Part shown: in pieces, positions 1-11,397 of the stretch
Numbering within the stretch: position 1 is the first letter of the stretch
How the letters are laid out: the number at the start of each line of letters is the position of its first letter
Assembly: GCA_030268105.1 (NCBI GenBank)
Contig: BSDZ01000003.1
Span: 6,658,501-6,722,500, forward strand
DNA: 64,000 nucleotides
DNA from: Volvox africanus
Lineage: Eukaryota; Chlorophyta; Chlorophyceae; Chlamydomonadales; Volvocaceae
Direction: 5' to 3'
The notes under the pieces: generated by a model
What the model was told of the DNA's origin: nothing
The model's input: the letters and a program-made list of their open reading frames with translations, nothing else
The model's database searches: none
Program-made: the position numbers and the translations under genes

Positions 1-231
1 TACCAGAACAACCCCGCACCCCACGATTATGCCGACAAGGACTTCAAAGACTTTGGGCAGCAATACGTCGGATCGGCCGTGCGGAAGGGCTTTACGATGC
101 GGCCACGTTACCCCGAGGATCGGCGCGAGCGTGTGCCGGGGCCGCACTACGCCGTGGGTTGCAGCACCCTGGGTGTGGCTGCATCTACCTCGATGGAGAA
201 ATCCAAGCTCGCAATGTCTGTGGTGCTGTGA
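1..231 (+). CDS. Sperm-tail PG-rich repeat (SHIPPO/STPG-like) protein, 3' end only
   Basis: Reading frame 1 is open from the window edge to a TGA at 229-231 and encodes 76 residues, so only the C-terminus is visible. It holds two Pro-Gly/Pro-rich segments of the type found in sperm-tail PG-rich repeat proteins: APHDYADKDFKDFG near the start and VPGPHYAVGCSTLG in the middle. Proteins of this family are associated with ciliary and flagellar microtubules, which fits a flagellate alga. A TGTAA signal lies 132 bases past the stop. The family call rests on these short motifs alone. The rest of the gene lies to the left of the window. Confidence 0.6.
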   Translation, partial: YQNNPAPHDYADKDFKDFGQQYVGSAVRKGFTMRPRYPEDRRERVPGPHYAVGCSTLGVAASTSMEKSKLAMSVVL

Positions 232-362
232 AATCGTCCAAGGTTAGGAATTAGGCAGTGAGAGGGGGTTGCAGATAGATGGGCATCACTGTCGGTGGGA
301 ATGTCAGGCGTCCGCCGTCCCCCGCCTTGATGGCCATGATGGGCCCGATGCGGGGCCAGGGG

Positions 363-367
363 TGTAA
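363..367 (+). terminator. TGTAA polyadenylation signal of the PG-rich repeat gene
   Basis: TGTAA is the usual poly(A) signal of volvocine algae. This copy lies 132 bases after the upstream stop codon, a normal 3' UTR length for the group. Confidence 0.5.
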
Positions 368-1857
368 TAATGAGTTGGTGAAATGATGGTGTGGTGAGAT
401 CATGGGGTGGTAAGGTCGACACGTCCGATATGGGTCTGTTTAAATCGGTATGTTAAGATACGCAGGTGGGTGGGTGTGGAGGGGAGGAAGGGGCTGCCGG
501 GATAAGTTCCTTACACGTACGACGAGCAGGGGAATATCCTTTTTGTGTGTGAATGTGTGGGATAAGTTGCGGTGATGGCTGTGATGGGGTGTTCAACACG
601 CTTTCTAAGGCGGGATACATTGGGGATGAAGTGGGTCGGGAGGAATACCATCTCAGCTGAGGTGCGGTCGGGGAGGCAAGGCCGTCCAAGCCCCCGACGT
701 AACTTGGCACGGCGAACGGGCTATGGAATAGGTTATCTTCCTATAATGAGACCGCCTATTATGTGATGGCGGAATAGGAATGAGTGTCGGAGTGAGGGGG
801 CAGCGGTGGAGGAATCTCCTCGGACAAGGGAATTGGATGTTTTCTGAATGCTGGCAAAGTTCGCGGCTCAGCCGGGCTCGTGGATGGTGAAGTGTGGGTT
901 GGGGATATGCATGCGGACAATCCCGGAAGAGACTACAATCCCGCTATAACCCCTCACCCATGCCACTACCGGGAGTCCTGGGGCTCAGGAGAACGGTAGG
1001 TGCCGCTTGGAGGGACCTGGTGGTCAGCGCCCGGCCGGGGATGCCGTTGACAGACACAGCCGTCCGGCATTGAGCGTGGAGAGGAAGGGACAAGAGGGAT
1101 CAGAAGAATGGGGTTTGGGCTGGCTGCTGCTGGCGAGGGAGGTTGACCCAGGGCAGGGAGTCGCGTAGATTTGTCAACGACCTCGGGACAAAGCTTTCTC
1201 CTCGCCATCGTGTTCCATCAGGGTATAGAAAGGTATGGGGAAAGCTCAGTCCGGGCAGGCAGCCGCTGTCAACTGGATCTTCGGAGGTACCGATCCAACC
1301 TGTCCCGAACGTTTTTGTATACGCAGGAGGTTAATAGGCGCCATTTGGTGCGAAACCGCAGAAAGAGGAGGGCAGGAGGCGGGAAAGGAGGGAGCTGAGT
1401 GGAATGAAATAGACAGGGGTGGAGGGTATGTTGCAGCTTGCAGGTCCAGGGCACGGGTATAGCACACATACCAGTAAGGCTAGGCTAAAAGCCCACACAA
1501 GAATCGCGTGAACTGGCCGCTCCACGCATTCGTGCCCCACGACTATCACCCCTGTGTTTCCCACGTTCTAAGCCCTGCATCTTCTCTCCTGATAAGGCCT
1601 CGCTAGCACCTGACATACGGACGTAAACGATGTTGCAACAGAATAGCAAAGGTTCTCGCGGCGAATCCCCCGAGTAAGTCCTCGTAAGCCCTCGTTATGT
1701 CAAGCAGTGCTGAGGATGAAGTTCACCATAAAGGGCACCATGTTCTGCACCATAAAGCGAGCTGCATCAGGTTTCTCTTCAGCCAGCTGCTTCATCTTTT
1801 ATCAACACACCTCATTGTTGCCGCAGCATTTACTACTTGTTGTGCACTGTGGTATCT
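368..1857. other. Intergenic region between convergent genes
   Basis: No coding segment with family resemblance or consistent splice phase was found on either strand. The short open frames here overlap each other and show no conserved motif. The stretch separates two genes whose 3' ends face each other. Confidence 0.5.
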
Positions 1858-1862
1858 TTACA
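1858..1862 (-). terminator. TGTAA polyadenylation signal of the OPR-like gene
   Basis: TTACA on the + strand reads TGTAA on the minus strand. It lies about 370 bases past the OPR-like stop codon (TAA at 2229-2231). Confidence 0.45.
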
Positions 1863-2228
1863 CTTTTGCGGTCACAAGATGCTTTATGTCAGATGTGGCG
1901 ATGAGACCGCAGCAACCCCCAGAAAGCAACAGCAGACCCTTCAAAAACAGCAGAGCAGATATCATTGGGGCACCAGGAGGAGCCCAACCGCGCTTTAGTC
2001 CGAAGGGGCGATGACTATTGCTTCTCAGTTCCCACCGCGACCCCCCGGCCCCCGGTGTGGCTCTCGTAAGGATGTCCTCCAATTAAAATCCCTTGCCCTG
2101 CCCCAGCCACCATCACCATCACCATCACCATCACAATCCACCACCATCACATGCACCTGCACTACCATACGGTGTGTGCCACACACCCAGGTGCATCTCG
2201 CCGCAACCGCCTTTCCACCGAATTTCCA

Positions 2229-2597
2229 TTACCGGCGACGGGCGGTCCGAGTGCTCGCCACGAAGCCCTCGTCACCCATACCGCCGGAATATGCCGGCGG
2301 GGGAGGCGCCGCCCGAGGCGGCTGCACCGAAACCGAATGCTGCGCCGTGGCACGTTGGCGCGCCTCTTCCTCTTCCTCTTCCTCCCCTTCCCCCTCCTCT
2401 TCCTCCATCTCCTCCTCCTCTACCTCATCAAATGACCTCCGCCGACCAAACGTGCGAGTAGAGCCAACCAACTGCTGCTGCTGCCTTGTGGTGGTGGCGG
2501 TGGCAGTCGGGGGTTGCAGAGAAGAAGCAGGAGAGGGAGGCCCGTAGGCCCGTGCCGGCGGCAATGACACCGATCGAGATCCAGACAGCGGCGCAGC

Positions 2598-2638
<41 letters not shown>

Positions 2639-5600
2639 CCGCTGAGGTCGAGCCCGGTGTTGGAGTCGTCGACATGGGCCCAGATGCAGCCACACGCGTA
2701 GCTGAACTAGCTGCTGCTGCTCCAGGTGCGGGGGTTCGTCCAGACGGGGATGGCGGCGCCGCCGCCGCCGCCGCCGCCGCCACCTTGGGAGGCGCCAGCA
2801 CCAGCGCCGGCGCCGGCTCAGGTGCAAGGCTTTCCGCAAAGGCGGCTGCGCCAGGGTGCTGCAGGTCCTTGAGCAACTGCAGGATCGACCCACGGGTCGC
2901 CGCGTCTAAACCCTTGAGTTCCGCTGCACGGGCCTGAACTCAGGACGGGAAGACAAGGGGACGGGTGGGTGTCAACGGCCGCACCACAAAGGACACCGCG
3001 AGGGGCATGTGGTAATGAACTAACGCCGATGGGTTTACTGCTTTCGGATAAGATTAGTAAAAGGCCCACAAGAGCTAGGCGGCTCCGGCTGACTAGGTCC
3101 TGGCAGGTGAGTTATGACGTTTTGAGGGTTTAAAAACCATTAAAACGGTTTGTGGTTGGTTGTTTCGCTAGTTAGTTATTTTAGTTTGTACATTCCTCCC
3201 TGCACCCCCTGCATCCCTCGGTGGGATTCCCGCCCCTTCCCGGTCCCGGCCCGGCCAATCCGATCAGAAAAGGAGAGCGGGGATAGTACGGCGCACCTTG
3301 ACAGCTGTCAAGACCACTGCCGTCGCCTCGCCGTCGTGGGGGTATGCGTACGGCGCGTTGGGCAGTACGGCAACCACGTCCACCAGCTCCGTGCCGCTGC
3401 AGCGGCGCGCGGCTGCCTGGGATGGGGGCGGTCGAAGACGAAGGGTTAATGCATGACGTTGGGATTTGGTTTCGGAGCGTGGGTCATGCCGGCGGTGGGG
3501 GAGAGGTTATGATGGATTGGTGTGCCGCTGGGTCAAAAAAGGTTTCGGAGCTCAGAAGACTTGTCCGAACCTTAAGTGGAAGTCAGGAAACTGATTGGCT
3601 GTCAAGCAACTAGTGAGGTTTGAGATAAAAAGCTGAATGGTGACGTACATAACTCCGTCACACTCCTATTGCCCCGCAATCCTCAAAATGCGCCGCAATC
3701 ATCGTGACCCGTGGGTCGTTCCTGAAACCTCAAAAGATGGTTGTTCTCTCCCCTCCCTCCCTCCCTCCTCACCTCGAGGGCAGTCGTCAGCTGCTTCGTC
3801 CAAGGACCGTCCGGTTGGTGGCCCACAGCCCCTAGCGCCGAAACCAGCTGTAGCAGCCGCGCCGCCGGCAGCGCCGCCAGCCCGCGTTCTGCTACTGCCA
3901 ACATCTCATCCAGTAGGTCCGCCGACAAAGTAATGCCAAGTTCCACACATGTGTCCACAACGGTAACGACCTGTTAGTTCCAGAGCATTTAGGGTTTTAT
4001 CCGTTTGGTTTGGTTCGGTTGAGTTAGGTAGTTGACCAAAGGGCGGCACAAATACCCAGATGGTGATTATCATGGTGATGATCATCATGCTGATGATGAC
4101 CCTGTGCCCACCTCTCCGCGCACACATCTGCTAAGACATACTAACTCCTTGTTACAATGCAAATCAAATATGTTGCCTGGTAAGAACGCAAACCTGTTTT
4201 GCATCCAGGCTTCCCGCCCGCCGCTCCAGCGCCGCCACGTAGCGCTCGCACCACTCCCCCGGCGGTTGGTAGCCGTATATGGACAGGACCGCCGCCACCA
4301 CCGCAAGATCGACCGCCCGCATGCGGGACAGCAAACTGCTATCGCCGCCGCCAGCAACACCGGATGTACGGCGCCGGGCCCCAGGGACAGCGGGCGCCGC
4401 CAGCCTCTCCAGTAGCGCGGAAAGGAAGCCCTCTGAGATGGCGATCGAGCCTGCGGGAGGGTGTACGGCGAAGGTGTACGGCGAAGACGAGGGGGCGGGG
4501 CGGCAAGGCGTACGTTAGCAAGCAATTGATCAGGTCGCAGAAGCGCACGAGGCAAGACTCTAGACAATGTGGGGGAGGGGTGTCCCGAGGTACCCAACCA
4601 CCGAACCACTCCTGTACGTCATCAAGGCCTCGCTCCGGAAACAACCGTACTAGAATACAACGTACGAGTAAGCTACGATGACGCTTATTAAAGCACCCGT
4701 ACGCTTATTAAAGCACCTTACCTTTGGCAAGGCTAAATAGTAAGGAGGCGTACGACCGGGGGCGCGTAAGGCCTGGGAGTCCTGCCAGCAAAGCATTTTG
4801 GAACATGGTCACCCAAGTGCTAGTCAGGGGGAAGTTCTGTCGTACGAACAGGACGAGCAGATCCACAAGCTGGTCGCCGGAGAGCTCCTCCAGGGAAGGT
4901 TCAGAGTGGGCGGCGAGGCGTGACAGGAAAGAGAAGCCGCCCGAGGGGGGTAACCTGTGGGGCGTGACGAGGCGGGGTTTGGGTTTGGGTTTTAATGGGT
5001 GTACGACAAATACGTGCAAGAAAGGGCTGTGGCGGTTGTGGCTTGTGAGACCCCAAAGGCGTGCTGACATAGATAGTGCCGTGGTAGAGTGGACGAGCAG
5101 GCGAGCAAAAAAGGGGCGTTGGGCGTTGGGAGTTTGGGGAGACGAAATGGTGAATTTGCAAGTATATAAGATTTGAGCTGCCCTGACACTGTCTTGGGCT
5201 GCCTGCGTCGCAAGTCTCAAGGCGCGCAACGGCCCCACGAGAAGCTGATGAAACCAACCATCTCCACCATTTCCGTCAGCATCGTGGTACGACATGGCTG
5301 TAGAGTATATTGGGTAACGCACGGCACGACAAGGTACGGCATCACGTACAAAATCCTCTTCTGGACTCCGAAACCACCGCCCCTCTTACCCCGCCATCAT
5401 ATGCAAACCCAGACATAACCAGGCAACCACCCACCTATTGTACGGTGCCAGAGCAGTTGCCAGATTGCCCACGTCCTCTGTCGTACAGAATTTTAGGGTG
5501 TAGTCCAGCCGCGCAATCACCTTGTCCAGCAGCTCGGGCGCCATTCTGATCTCCAAGGCGGCCGCCGAGCACAGCGCGCTACACAGCTGGCCCAACAGGA

Positions 5601-7354
5601 GGCTGTCCACAGAGCTCTGATACCACCCGTCGGGAGGAGGTTCGGAAGGGGTGAGGAGGGGGTGAGGAGAGCCAGGCCTGATTGTACGACATGCGGTGTG
5701 CCGCGGAGGTGTATTGACGGGGAGATGGGGGAGGAGAAGCCCAGCATTCGGGGGTAGGGTGTGCGGGCGCCAGAGAGGCGCGGTGCAGATAGATGCCTTC
5801 TCTCCTCCCAACCCAAACCCAACTCCCCTTTATCCCCCAACACACCTCCAGAAGCTTCAGCAGTACGGCCTCCAAGCGCGCATTGCTGTACTGCAGTGCG
5901 GCCAGTGCTGCTAGCAAGGGCGGCAACGAGGCGGCCTTGTAGCTGCAGTACAGTAAAGAAAAGGAAGTGAAACGGGTCTTTATAACCATAAATATGCATA
6001 TAAATGTTTTCAGGTCATGTAAGCACAGGAGCCACTTAAAAGGGCGGGTGAGGCCCCCTCTGCATATCCCTCTCCCTCCTCCTCCCCCTCCTCCCCCTCC
6101 CCATCATCATCCTGCCGAAAGATTGTGCGAAATCTGAACCTTTGACTTTCCAAACCGTACGACGTAGACGTGGTGCGACATACCTGTAGATTCCCTTTTT
6201 AACTATGAACGGTACGATGCTGCTGTTCAGCATCTTCGCCACCGCCTTGCGCTCCACGTCACTCGCCGCCTCCACATCCACCACCTCGCTCGTACGCAGT
6301 AACACCGCCATAGCCAAGGCAGGCTGTCGGTCGTACCTGTACCGTACGTACCCCCCATATACATACCGCCGTATAGCACAGCAACAGACGCACAGCTTCT
6401 CAGTACGACACCGCAAACCATAAAGGGCAGTCGTGTACAGCATCGGTCGGGAACGTCCCCCTCCACCTTCCCTCCTGTCCACTCCAGGAAGGAGCTCACG
6501 GGTTTCATGGCTCCAGAACCAATATGATGGCGGGAAAATGTAAATCGAAGAAAAGACAGAAAGACAGAAATGTAAGTAATAATATATATCTTGGTTTTAG
6601 ATAACAACAATTTGGCGTCATAGCTCGTTGAGGTGGTGATCCTCCCCTCCCCTCCCTTCCCACCCGTCACACAGCGTTCCCCCCACGAGGAGCTAAATCC
6701 CAGCAACCGCCAACCGCTCCGCCGCCCACCTGTCCCGTAGATCGGTCTCCAATCGTTGCAGGGCCTCCCAACTGGGGCATTCCCGTACCAACTGAAAGAA
6801 GTTAATGTCCTGTGCATGAAAACACAGGACGCCCCGGACGCACAGCACGGCACAGCACAGCACAGCAGGTTGCAGGGCAGAAAAGCAGAGCACGACAATC
6901 CCCCTTTGGAGGGAGGGGATACAGATCATATTCCGTGATTGGCTGCTTCTGGCTGTGACCCCCCTTTACCTGGTTCATCATGACCTTTCGGTTCCCCCGG
7001 TGCCTCCCCCCTCCAACCCACCAGCAGAACCTCCCAACAATCAAGATACAAAATTAGTTATCAGTTAGCTGGTAGTCGCAACCTTCTGGTGGCAAATGTG
7101 CCGCGCCCGTGGATGGGATGCTGTGACCCGTGGGTCCGATGTTCGTCCTAACCCCTTCCCCCCCTCTCTCCATCCCTTTCCCCCCTCTCCGTCCGTGAGA
7201 GGCTTCATGTGACCCGTGGGTCCGTCTCTTTCCAACCTCTTCCCCTAAACCATTCCGAACCCCCCCTGGAGTTGTCACAGTTGCGCGCTTGCGAACCCCC
7301 CACCTGTATGATGCGCTTCTCCGGGTTGGCCCGCGGCAGCGCGTTGGCGAGATC
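2229..7354 (-). CDS. OPR/FAST-kinase-like helical-repeat protein (probable organelle RNA factor)
   Basis: Minus-strand multi-exon gene. Exons with compatible phases: 7304-7354, 6730-6791, 6184-6323, 5846-5942, 5435-5616, 4722-4954, 4194-4450, 3773-3970, 3297-3416 and 2229-2933. One junction, between 6730 and 6323, does not keep frame, so a small exon is missing there; the 5' end is also unresolved. The N-terminal part contains LVRECPSWEALQRLETDL, like the first helix of OPR and FAST-family proteins. Later come Leu/Ala-rich helical pairs ending in YQPPGEW and HQPDGPW, which match the PPPxW signature of octotricopeptide repeats. Known OPR proteins of Chlamydomonas bind chloroplast or mitochondrial transcripts and control their stability, splicing or translation. 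The last exon is a low-complexity tail: poly-Ala, Ala-Thr repeats, then a Glu-rich block, with no RAP domain seen. A specific target cannot be named. Confidence 0.75.
2887..2898. repeat. GACCCACGGGTC palindromic motif
   Basis: One of seven exact copies in the window, all with GACCC and GGGTC half-sites: 2887-2898, 3706-3717, 7125-7136, 7211-7222, 56424-56435, 57304-57315 and 60396-60407. A variant with central AT is at 60482-60493. This copy lies in the last exon of the OPR-like gene. The other six lie in introns, or between exons, of that gene and DIS3. Confidence 0.85.
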
Positions 7355-7988
7355 CTGGGTGTCCAGGGAGGGCGGGAGTGGAAGGAAAGGTGGCGTGTGC
7401 ATGTGGGTATGTCGCAGCGGCGGCGGGAGGGAGGGGAGGAGGGGGGTGATCATGGGAGCTCTACATCATCTTATGACATGAGTGCGATGGAGGTTGACGG
7501 AGGGTGATTGACGGAGGGACGTCTTGGAGGTGGGTTGAGGCGCGGCACTCAACCCGGTGGAAGCGTGTGTGTATGTGTGGCCGCGTGAAGGCCGTAGCAT
7601 GGCTACTGCGACGCCACCACCACTACCACCACCACTAATGATGGGGCGTCTCGGGTTTCGGAGCTGGATTGTGCACACGCGGGTCGACAAAGATGTGCTG
7701 CTTGCGCGGGGATCTATATAAATGGTGGACATTGTCGTTGAGAGGGGTAATCTCCCTCTCCCTCTCACTAATCCCAATATTCCTTTTTGAGGCAGCATAG
7801 CGAAAATGGGGGAAGGCCATGGAACATCGGCGAAGGGGGTTGCAAGGGCGGGCGGCAACATGAGCGGCGGGAGTTTGCCTCGGGGACTGGAGGTAAGAGG
7901 TTGGGATTGCTTTGGATGTGCGTAGGCGGGAGACCATCAGCGATGCACACCAGCGATGACCTCAAGAGAGGCGCATACTGCGACTTAC

Positions 7989-8101
7989 GTCCCAGCCGAG
8001 TGACGTTGCCTTTGAAGAACTCGCCGTCACATTCCGTGGTAGTCGTGTGCATGGCCGATGCCAAACTGGGACGACATAGAGGACGACGGCTGGGCTGCAA
8101 T
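7989..8101 (-). CDS. Possible 5' exon of the OPR-like gene
   Basis: On the minus strand an acceptor (TTGCAG) is followed by an open segment containing an internal ATG and then a good donor (GTAAGT) at 7988. The segment is Ser/Arg/Thr-rich, as an organelle transit peptide might be. No phase-consistent link to the exon at 7354 could be shown, so this is only a candidate N-terminal exon. Confidence 0.25.
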
Positions 8102-10537
8102 TGTAAGTCTGCCTGTTGACGATGAACAACTAGTTCAATATTGAAATCCAATTGTGTAAATAGCGCATTTTTTAGGACATGGTTTGCACCTGTACCCAGG
8201 CCTTGGCTGCGCCTTGTGGCAGCGCATTTCGCCAGCGACGGCGAATATATGACTCCTTTTGGCGTCTGGATGCTGCAATTAACTTACAAAGTTACGGTTA
8301 AATCCAAGCACGTATCCTTATGATTTCATTTCATCTGCATTCAAGGTCCTATCTTGAGAGTGTCGTGGTTACGTCGCTCATTAGCTCTTGAACATGGCCC
8401 TAGTTATACGCAAACTTTTCAAGTCCAACATATGTATGAAAAGTAGAATGGGTTCTCTCATGTTCACATCGTGATGTGGAATTTTGGGTTGACATGCGGT
8501 TAGGAATGCAATCAACGGTAAAATCCTTCGGAGCACCTCGGATTATCATATTAATGAGCTCTACGTAGATACATTGATCATGTTAAATTATAATCAACGC
8601 AATCTAGATTCTCAAGAATCACGACGCACAGTCCATGTCTCAATGATGATAGTCACCGGAACAACCGTTAGTAAGGCTTGTTGCGCCTTGTGAATACTGC
8701 GCACAAAACTAAATACAGGATAAAATACATGTTATACAGCCAAGCCGTTTCAGTTGCGTTCTGATTGCCTTAAGAGCTTAGCAAGCATTACAGCAGGTGC
8801 AGCAACATGCCAGAAGCTATACACAGCTGGGAGATTTATGTCAGGCTTACATGGAAGGTCGATATTATGCATAAGTAACGGATCGTTCCTGGTGATAACT
8901 GGAGTTCATATCCCGCGGTGCAGCAACGCAGCAACGATGGTGAGAGAAACACGGAGAAACACCAACGACTACCGCTTAATGCATTGTGCTACCACCAAAA
9001 ACCAATTTGAAACTATGTGTGTCTGTTTATGTTTGTGTCTTTGAACATGGAGTGAGATTACAAGCTCGCACTAGGGAACTAGCTGGTAATGGAAAGCGAG
9101 TTGGAGCCATCATTACCATCGTCGGGTCGAGTGAATATACATAAGCCCCATAGAAGCTAAGGAAGACGTCACAACAAGAGATGGAAACAAAACTGGAAAC
9201 AGACCAAATCTATTACACTGGCGGAACACCAACACCAACAAACTCCAAGCAATTGATGATGCGGGCGAGAACTCGCGGGTCATTAGCCCTTATTGCTTCT
9301 TACGGCTACTTCGTCGTAGCTTTGCCCTTGTAATATGTACCAATATATATGCATGGACAGATATAGTAGAGAGGAGCGCCCATGTTGGACACCGGCAGGC
9401 TTGCGGTCAATATACGTACATTCAATACACGTACAAAAAAGGAGTTGTGGCCTCGCGAGGCGGTGCCCGCCCGTGCGCTGGCCCCCGTCAATCCTTAGAA
9501 CGAATACAGTAGAACCCGTAGTGTTACTTGCTAGGTAGAGAACACGACATCAAAATCTGTTGTAGAGCAACCCCAACACGGTGAAGCAACACGATCCGCT
9601 GAGGAAATGTAGTATGCTGGGGTATCTACGGGCAGTGTCAAAGGACCCTGGACCTTAGTTGGTCATCTTTCCGATCGGGCCTTTGTTGGCCGACACAACA
9701 GAGATACAACAGGAAGCAACTTGCAAACACACATCATTTCAATTACCGTATCAATTAGGCCAGACCATCTTGAACATCTTGCTTGACCATGCAAAAGCCA
9801 GCACGTCCCCTTGCCGGTACACATGAATGAGAGACGCATAGAGGCATCTAAAAAGGTTACGACACTTCATATAAGATGAACACAAATGTCACACCATCAC
9901 ACCGCACACCTCCCGGGGAGCAGCAAGAAAAGAAAAGATATAAGGAAAAGAAAGAAAACACGCAAGCCTCCTCCTCCTGCGCATCATTTGCAGCTCCCCA
10001 TTATTCGCATTCACACAGCAATGCAAATGAGCCATAAAGCCGGATGGGGGGGTCAACCTGCCTCTGCTGTACGAACCTGGGAGGCGGCAGCACGGCACAT
10101 TGGGTTGCCACAATGCTCAACCGTCCGTCAACGATCAATAGCCTACTGAACTTGAACCGTTCGCAAACAAGCAGTCGATTACGGCCTGCCTGCTACCACT
10201 GCCTCAGGGTTTCAGATCGCGAGGGGGAGTGTACTCCGAGCTTTGCAAAGCCAAACATGTCCCTCCTGAGACACAAGACCTGGAAGAACCATGGGCCATG
10301 GCCGTCCCTGTGGGCTATACTGCTCAGAGCCAGGAGGTTGGCCCAACAGGGGGTTGGTCTGAGTCAAGCTGTGCGTCCTCACTATCAGCCGCAGTTTGCA
10401 ACGTACCATGTCAATGCACCAAATATATACACACAGTTAGAGACACACACTACTGTGTCACGACTATCAACGGCATCAGACCATCACGACTCTGGCAAAA
10501 TTTGGCCACGAGCCATTGTGATTGGTCCCGATCACTG
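8102..10537. other. Gene-poor, AT-richer stretch
   Basis: Short, unrelated open frames only. No splice-consistent coding segments, family motifs, terminal repeats or RNA genes were recognised. Base composition is visibly less GC-rich than in the coding regions on either side. Confidence 0.45.
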
Positions 10538-10862
10538 TTACTGTAAAAGAACAGCAGGAAAAAACATCTGGCCTTGCCTACGGATCGCGTGGACGGCGTC
10601 CTTCAAAGAGACGGTAGTACGCCGGGCGGTCTCCGTATAGATGGCGGCACCATATATGACCTTCTGCAAGAAGGATTTCAGGACAAGCCGAACTTCCTCG
10701 TAGATGAGGCCGCTGAGGCGCTTTACGCCGCCTCGGTGGGCGAGTCGCCGATTAGAGCCCTTCGTAAATGCCATCAATGATATCACGTAGCATCTTGCGG
10801 TAGAGCTTCGTAACACCCTTACCGATGCCTTTTCCGCCTGTTCGCGAGGCCATGCCCGACAT
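10538..10862 (-). pseudogene. Frameshifted, diverged histone H4 relic
   Basis: From an ATG at 10862 the minus strand reads MSGMASRTGGKGIGKG, then a segment matching the RHRKVLRDNIQGI part of H4, and hits a TAA near codon 37. Seven bases replace the six expected there. The next frame continues with NRRLAHRGGVKRLSGLIYEE, an almost exact H4 core, and runs to a stop at 10538. Later residues are heavily altered: YTETARRTTV instead of the near-invariant YTEHARRKTV, and the usual LYGFGG end is lost. No histone 3' stem-loop follows, unlike the H2A and H2B genes 8-9 kb away. A frameshift, loss of invariant residues and loss of the stem-loop point to a dead copy. An expressed variant with an unusual intron is less likely. 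Confidence 0.8.
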
Positions 10863-11397
10863 GGATATAATGTGCGTAATGTGTTGATATATTTACGCAA
10901 GATTCTGATATTAATAGAGCATTAAGTCTTATCGTCAAATAAATTATCGGGTTACAGGACAAGTATGCCTTTGGTCGATAATAATTATGCCGGAAAGTAC
11001 GAGTGTTTATATTTTTTCATTACGACATAAAATTTACCTTGATTAGCAACCAAAACCGCATTGCATTATGATGCATCATTATGGTCTGGGACATAAACAT
11101 CCACCCCTTCTTTGTACTGTTCTCTTGTCTATCTGTCCCGCTACTTCGTACTGCTGGTATCCAACATGGCATATATATACGGCGTCCTATCTTATTAGCT
11201 ATCCCCTTCAACTGTTCGAACACTTTCCCTACCCACGTGGTACGAATAAATATACGGATTGATGGATGGATGGATGGATGGAAATAGGCAAGTGTCGCCT
11301 TGAGAACGGCAGGTAGTTTAGTATACACCCATGTTTATTTACATGTTCATGATATTCAGCCCTCATATTTGTATTCCATAGAGGTAGGCACTACTAC
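10863..11397. other. Left flank of the palindrome
   Basis: No H3 partner or other gene was found upstream of the H4 relic. A short (GGAT)n run occurs at about 11262-11281. The palindrome starts at 11398. Confidence 0.4.

Noticed and set aside
2011..2547. Plus-strand open frame of 178 codons
   Set aside because: Antisense shadow of the low-complexity last exon of the OPR-like gene, which continues a phase-consistent chain of exons.
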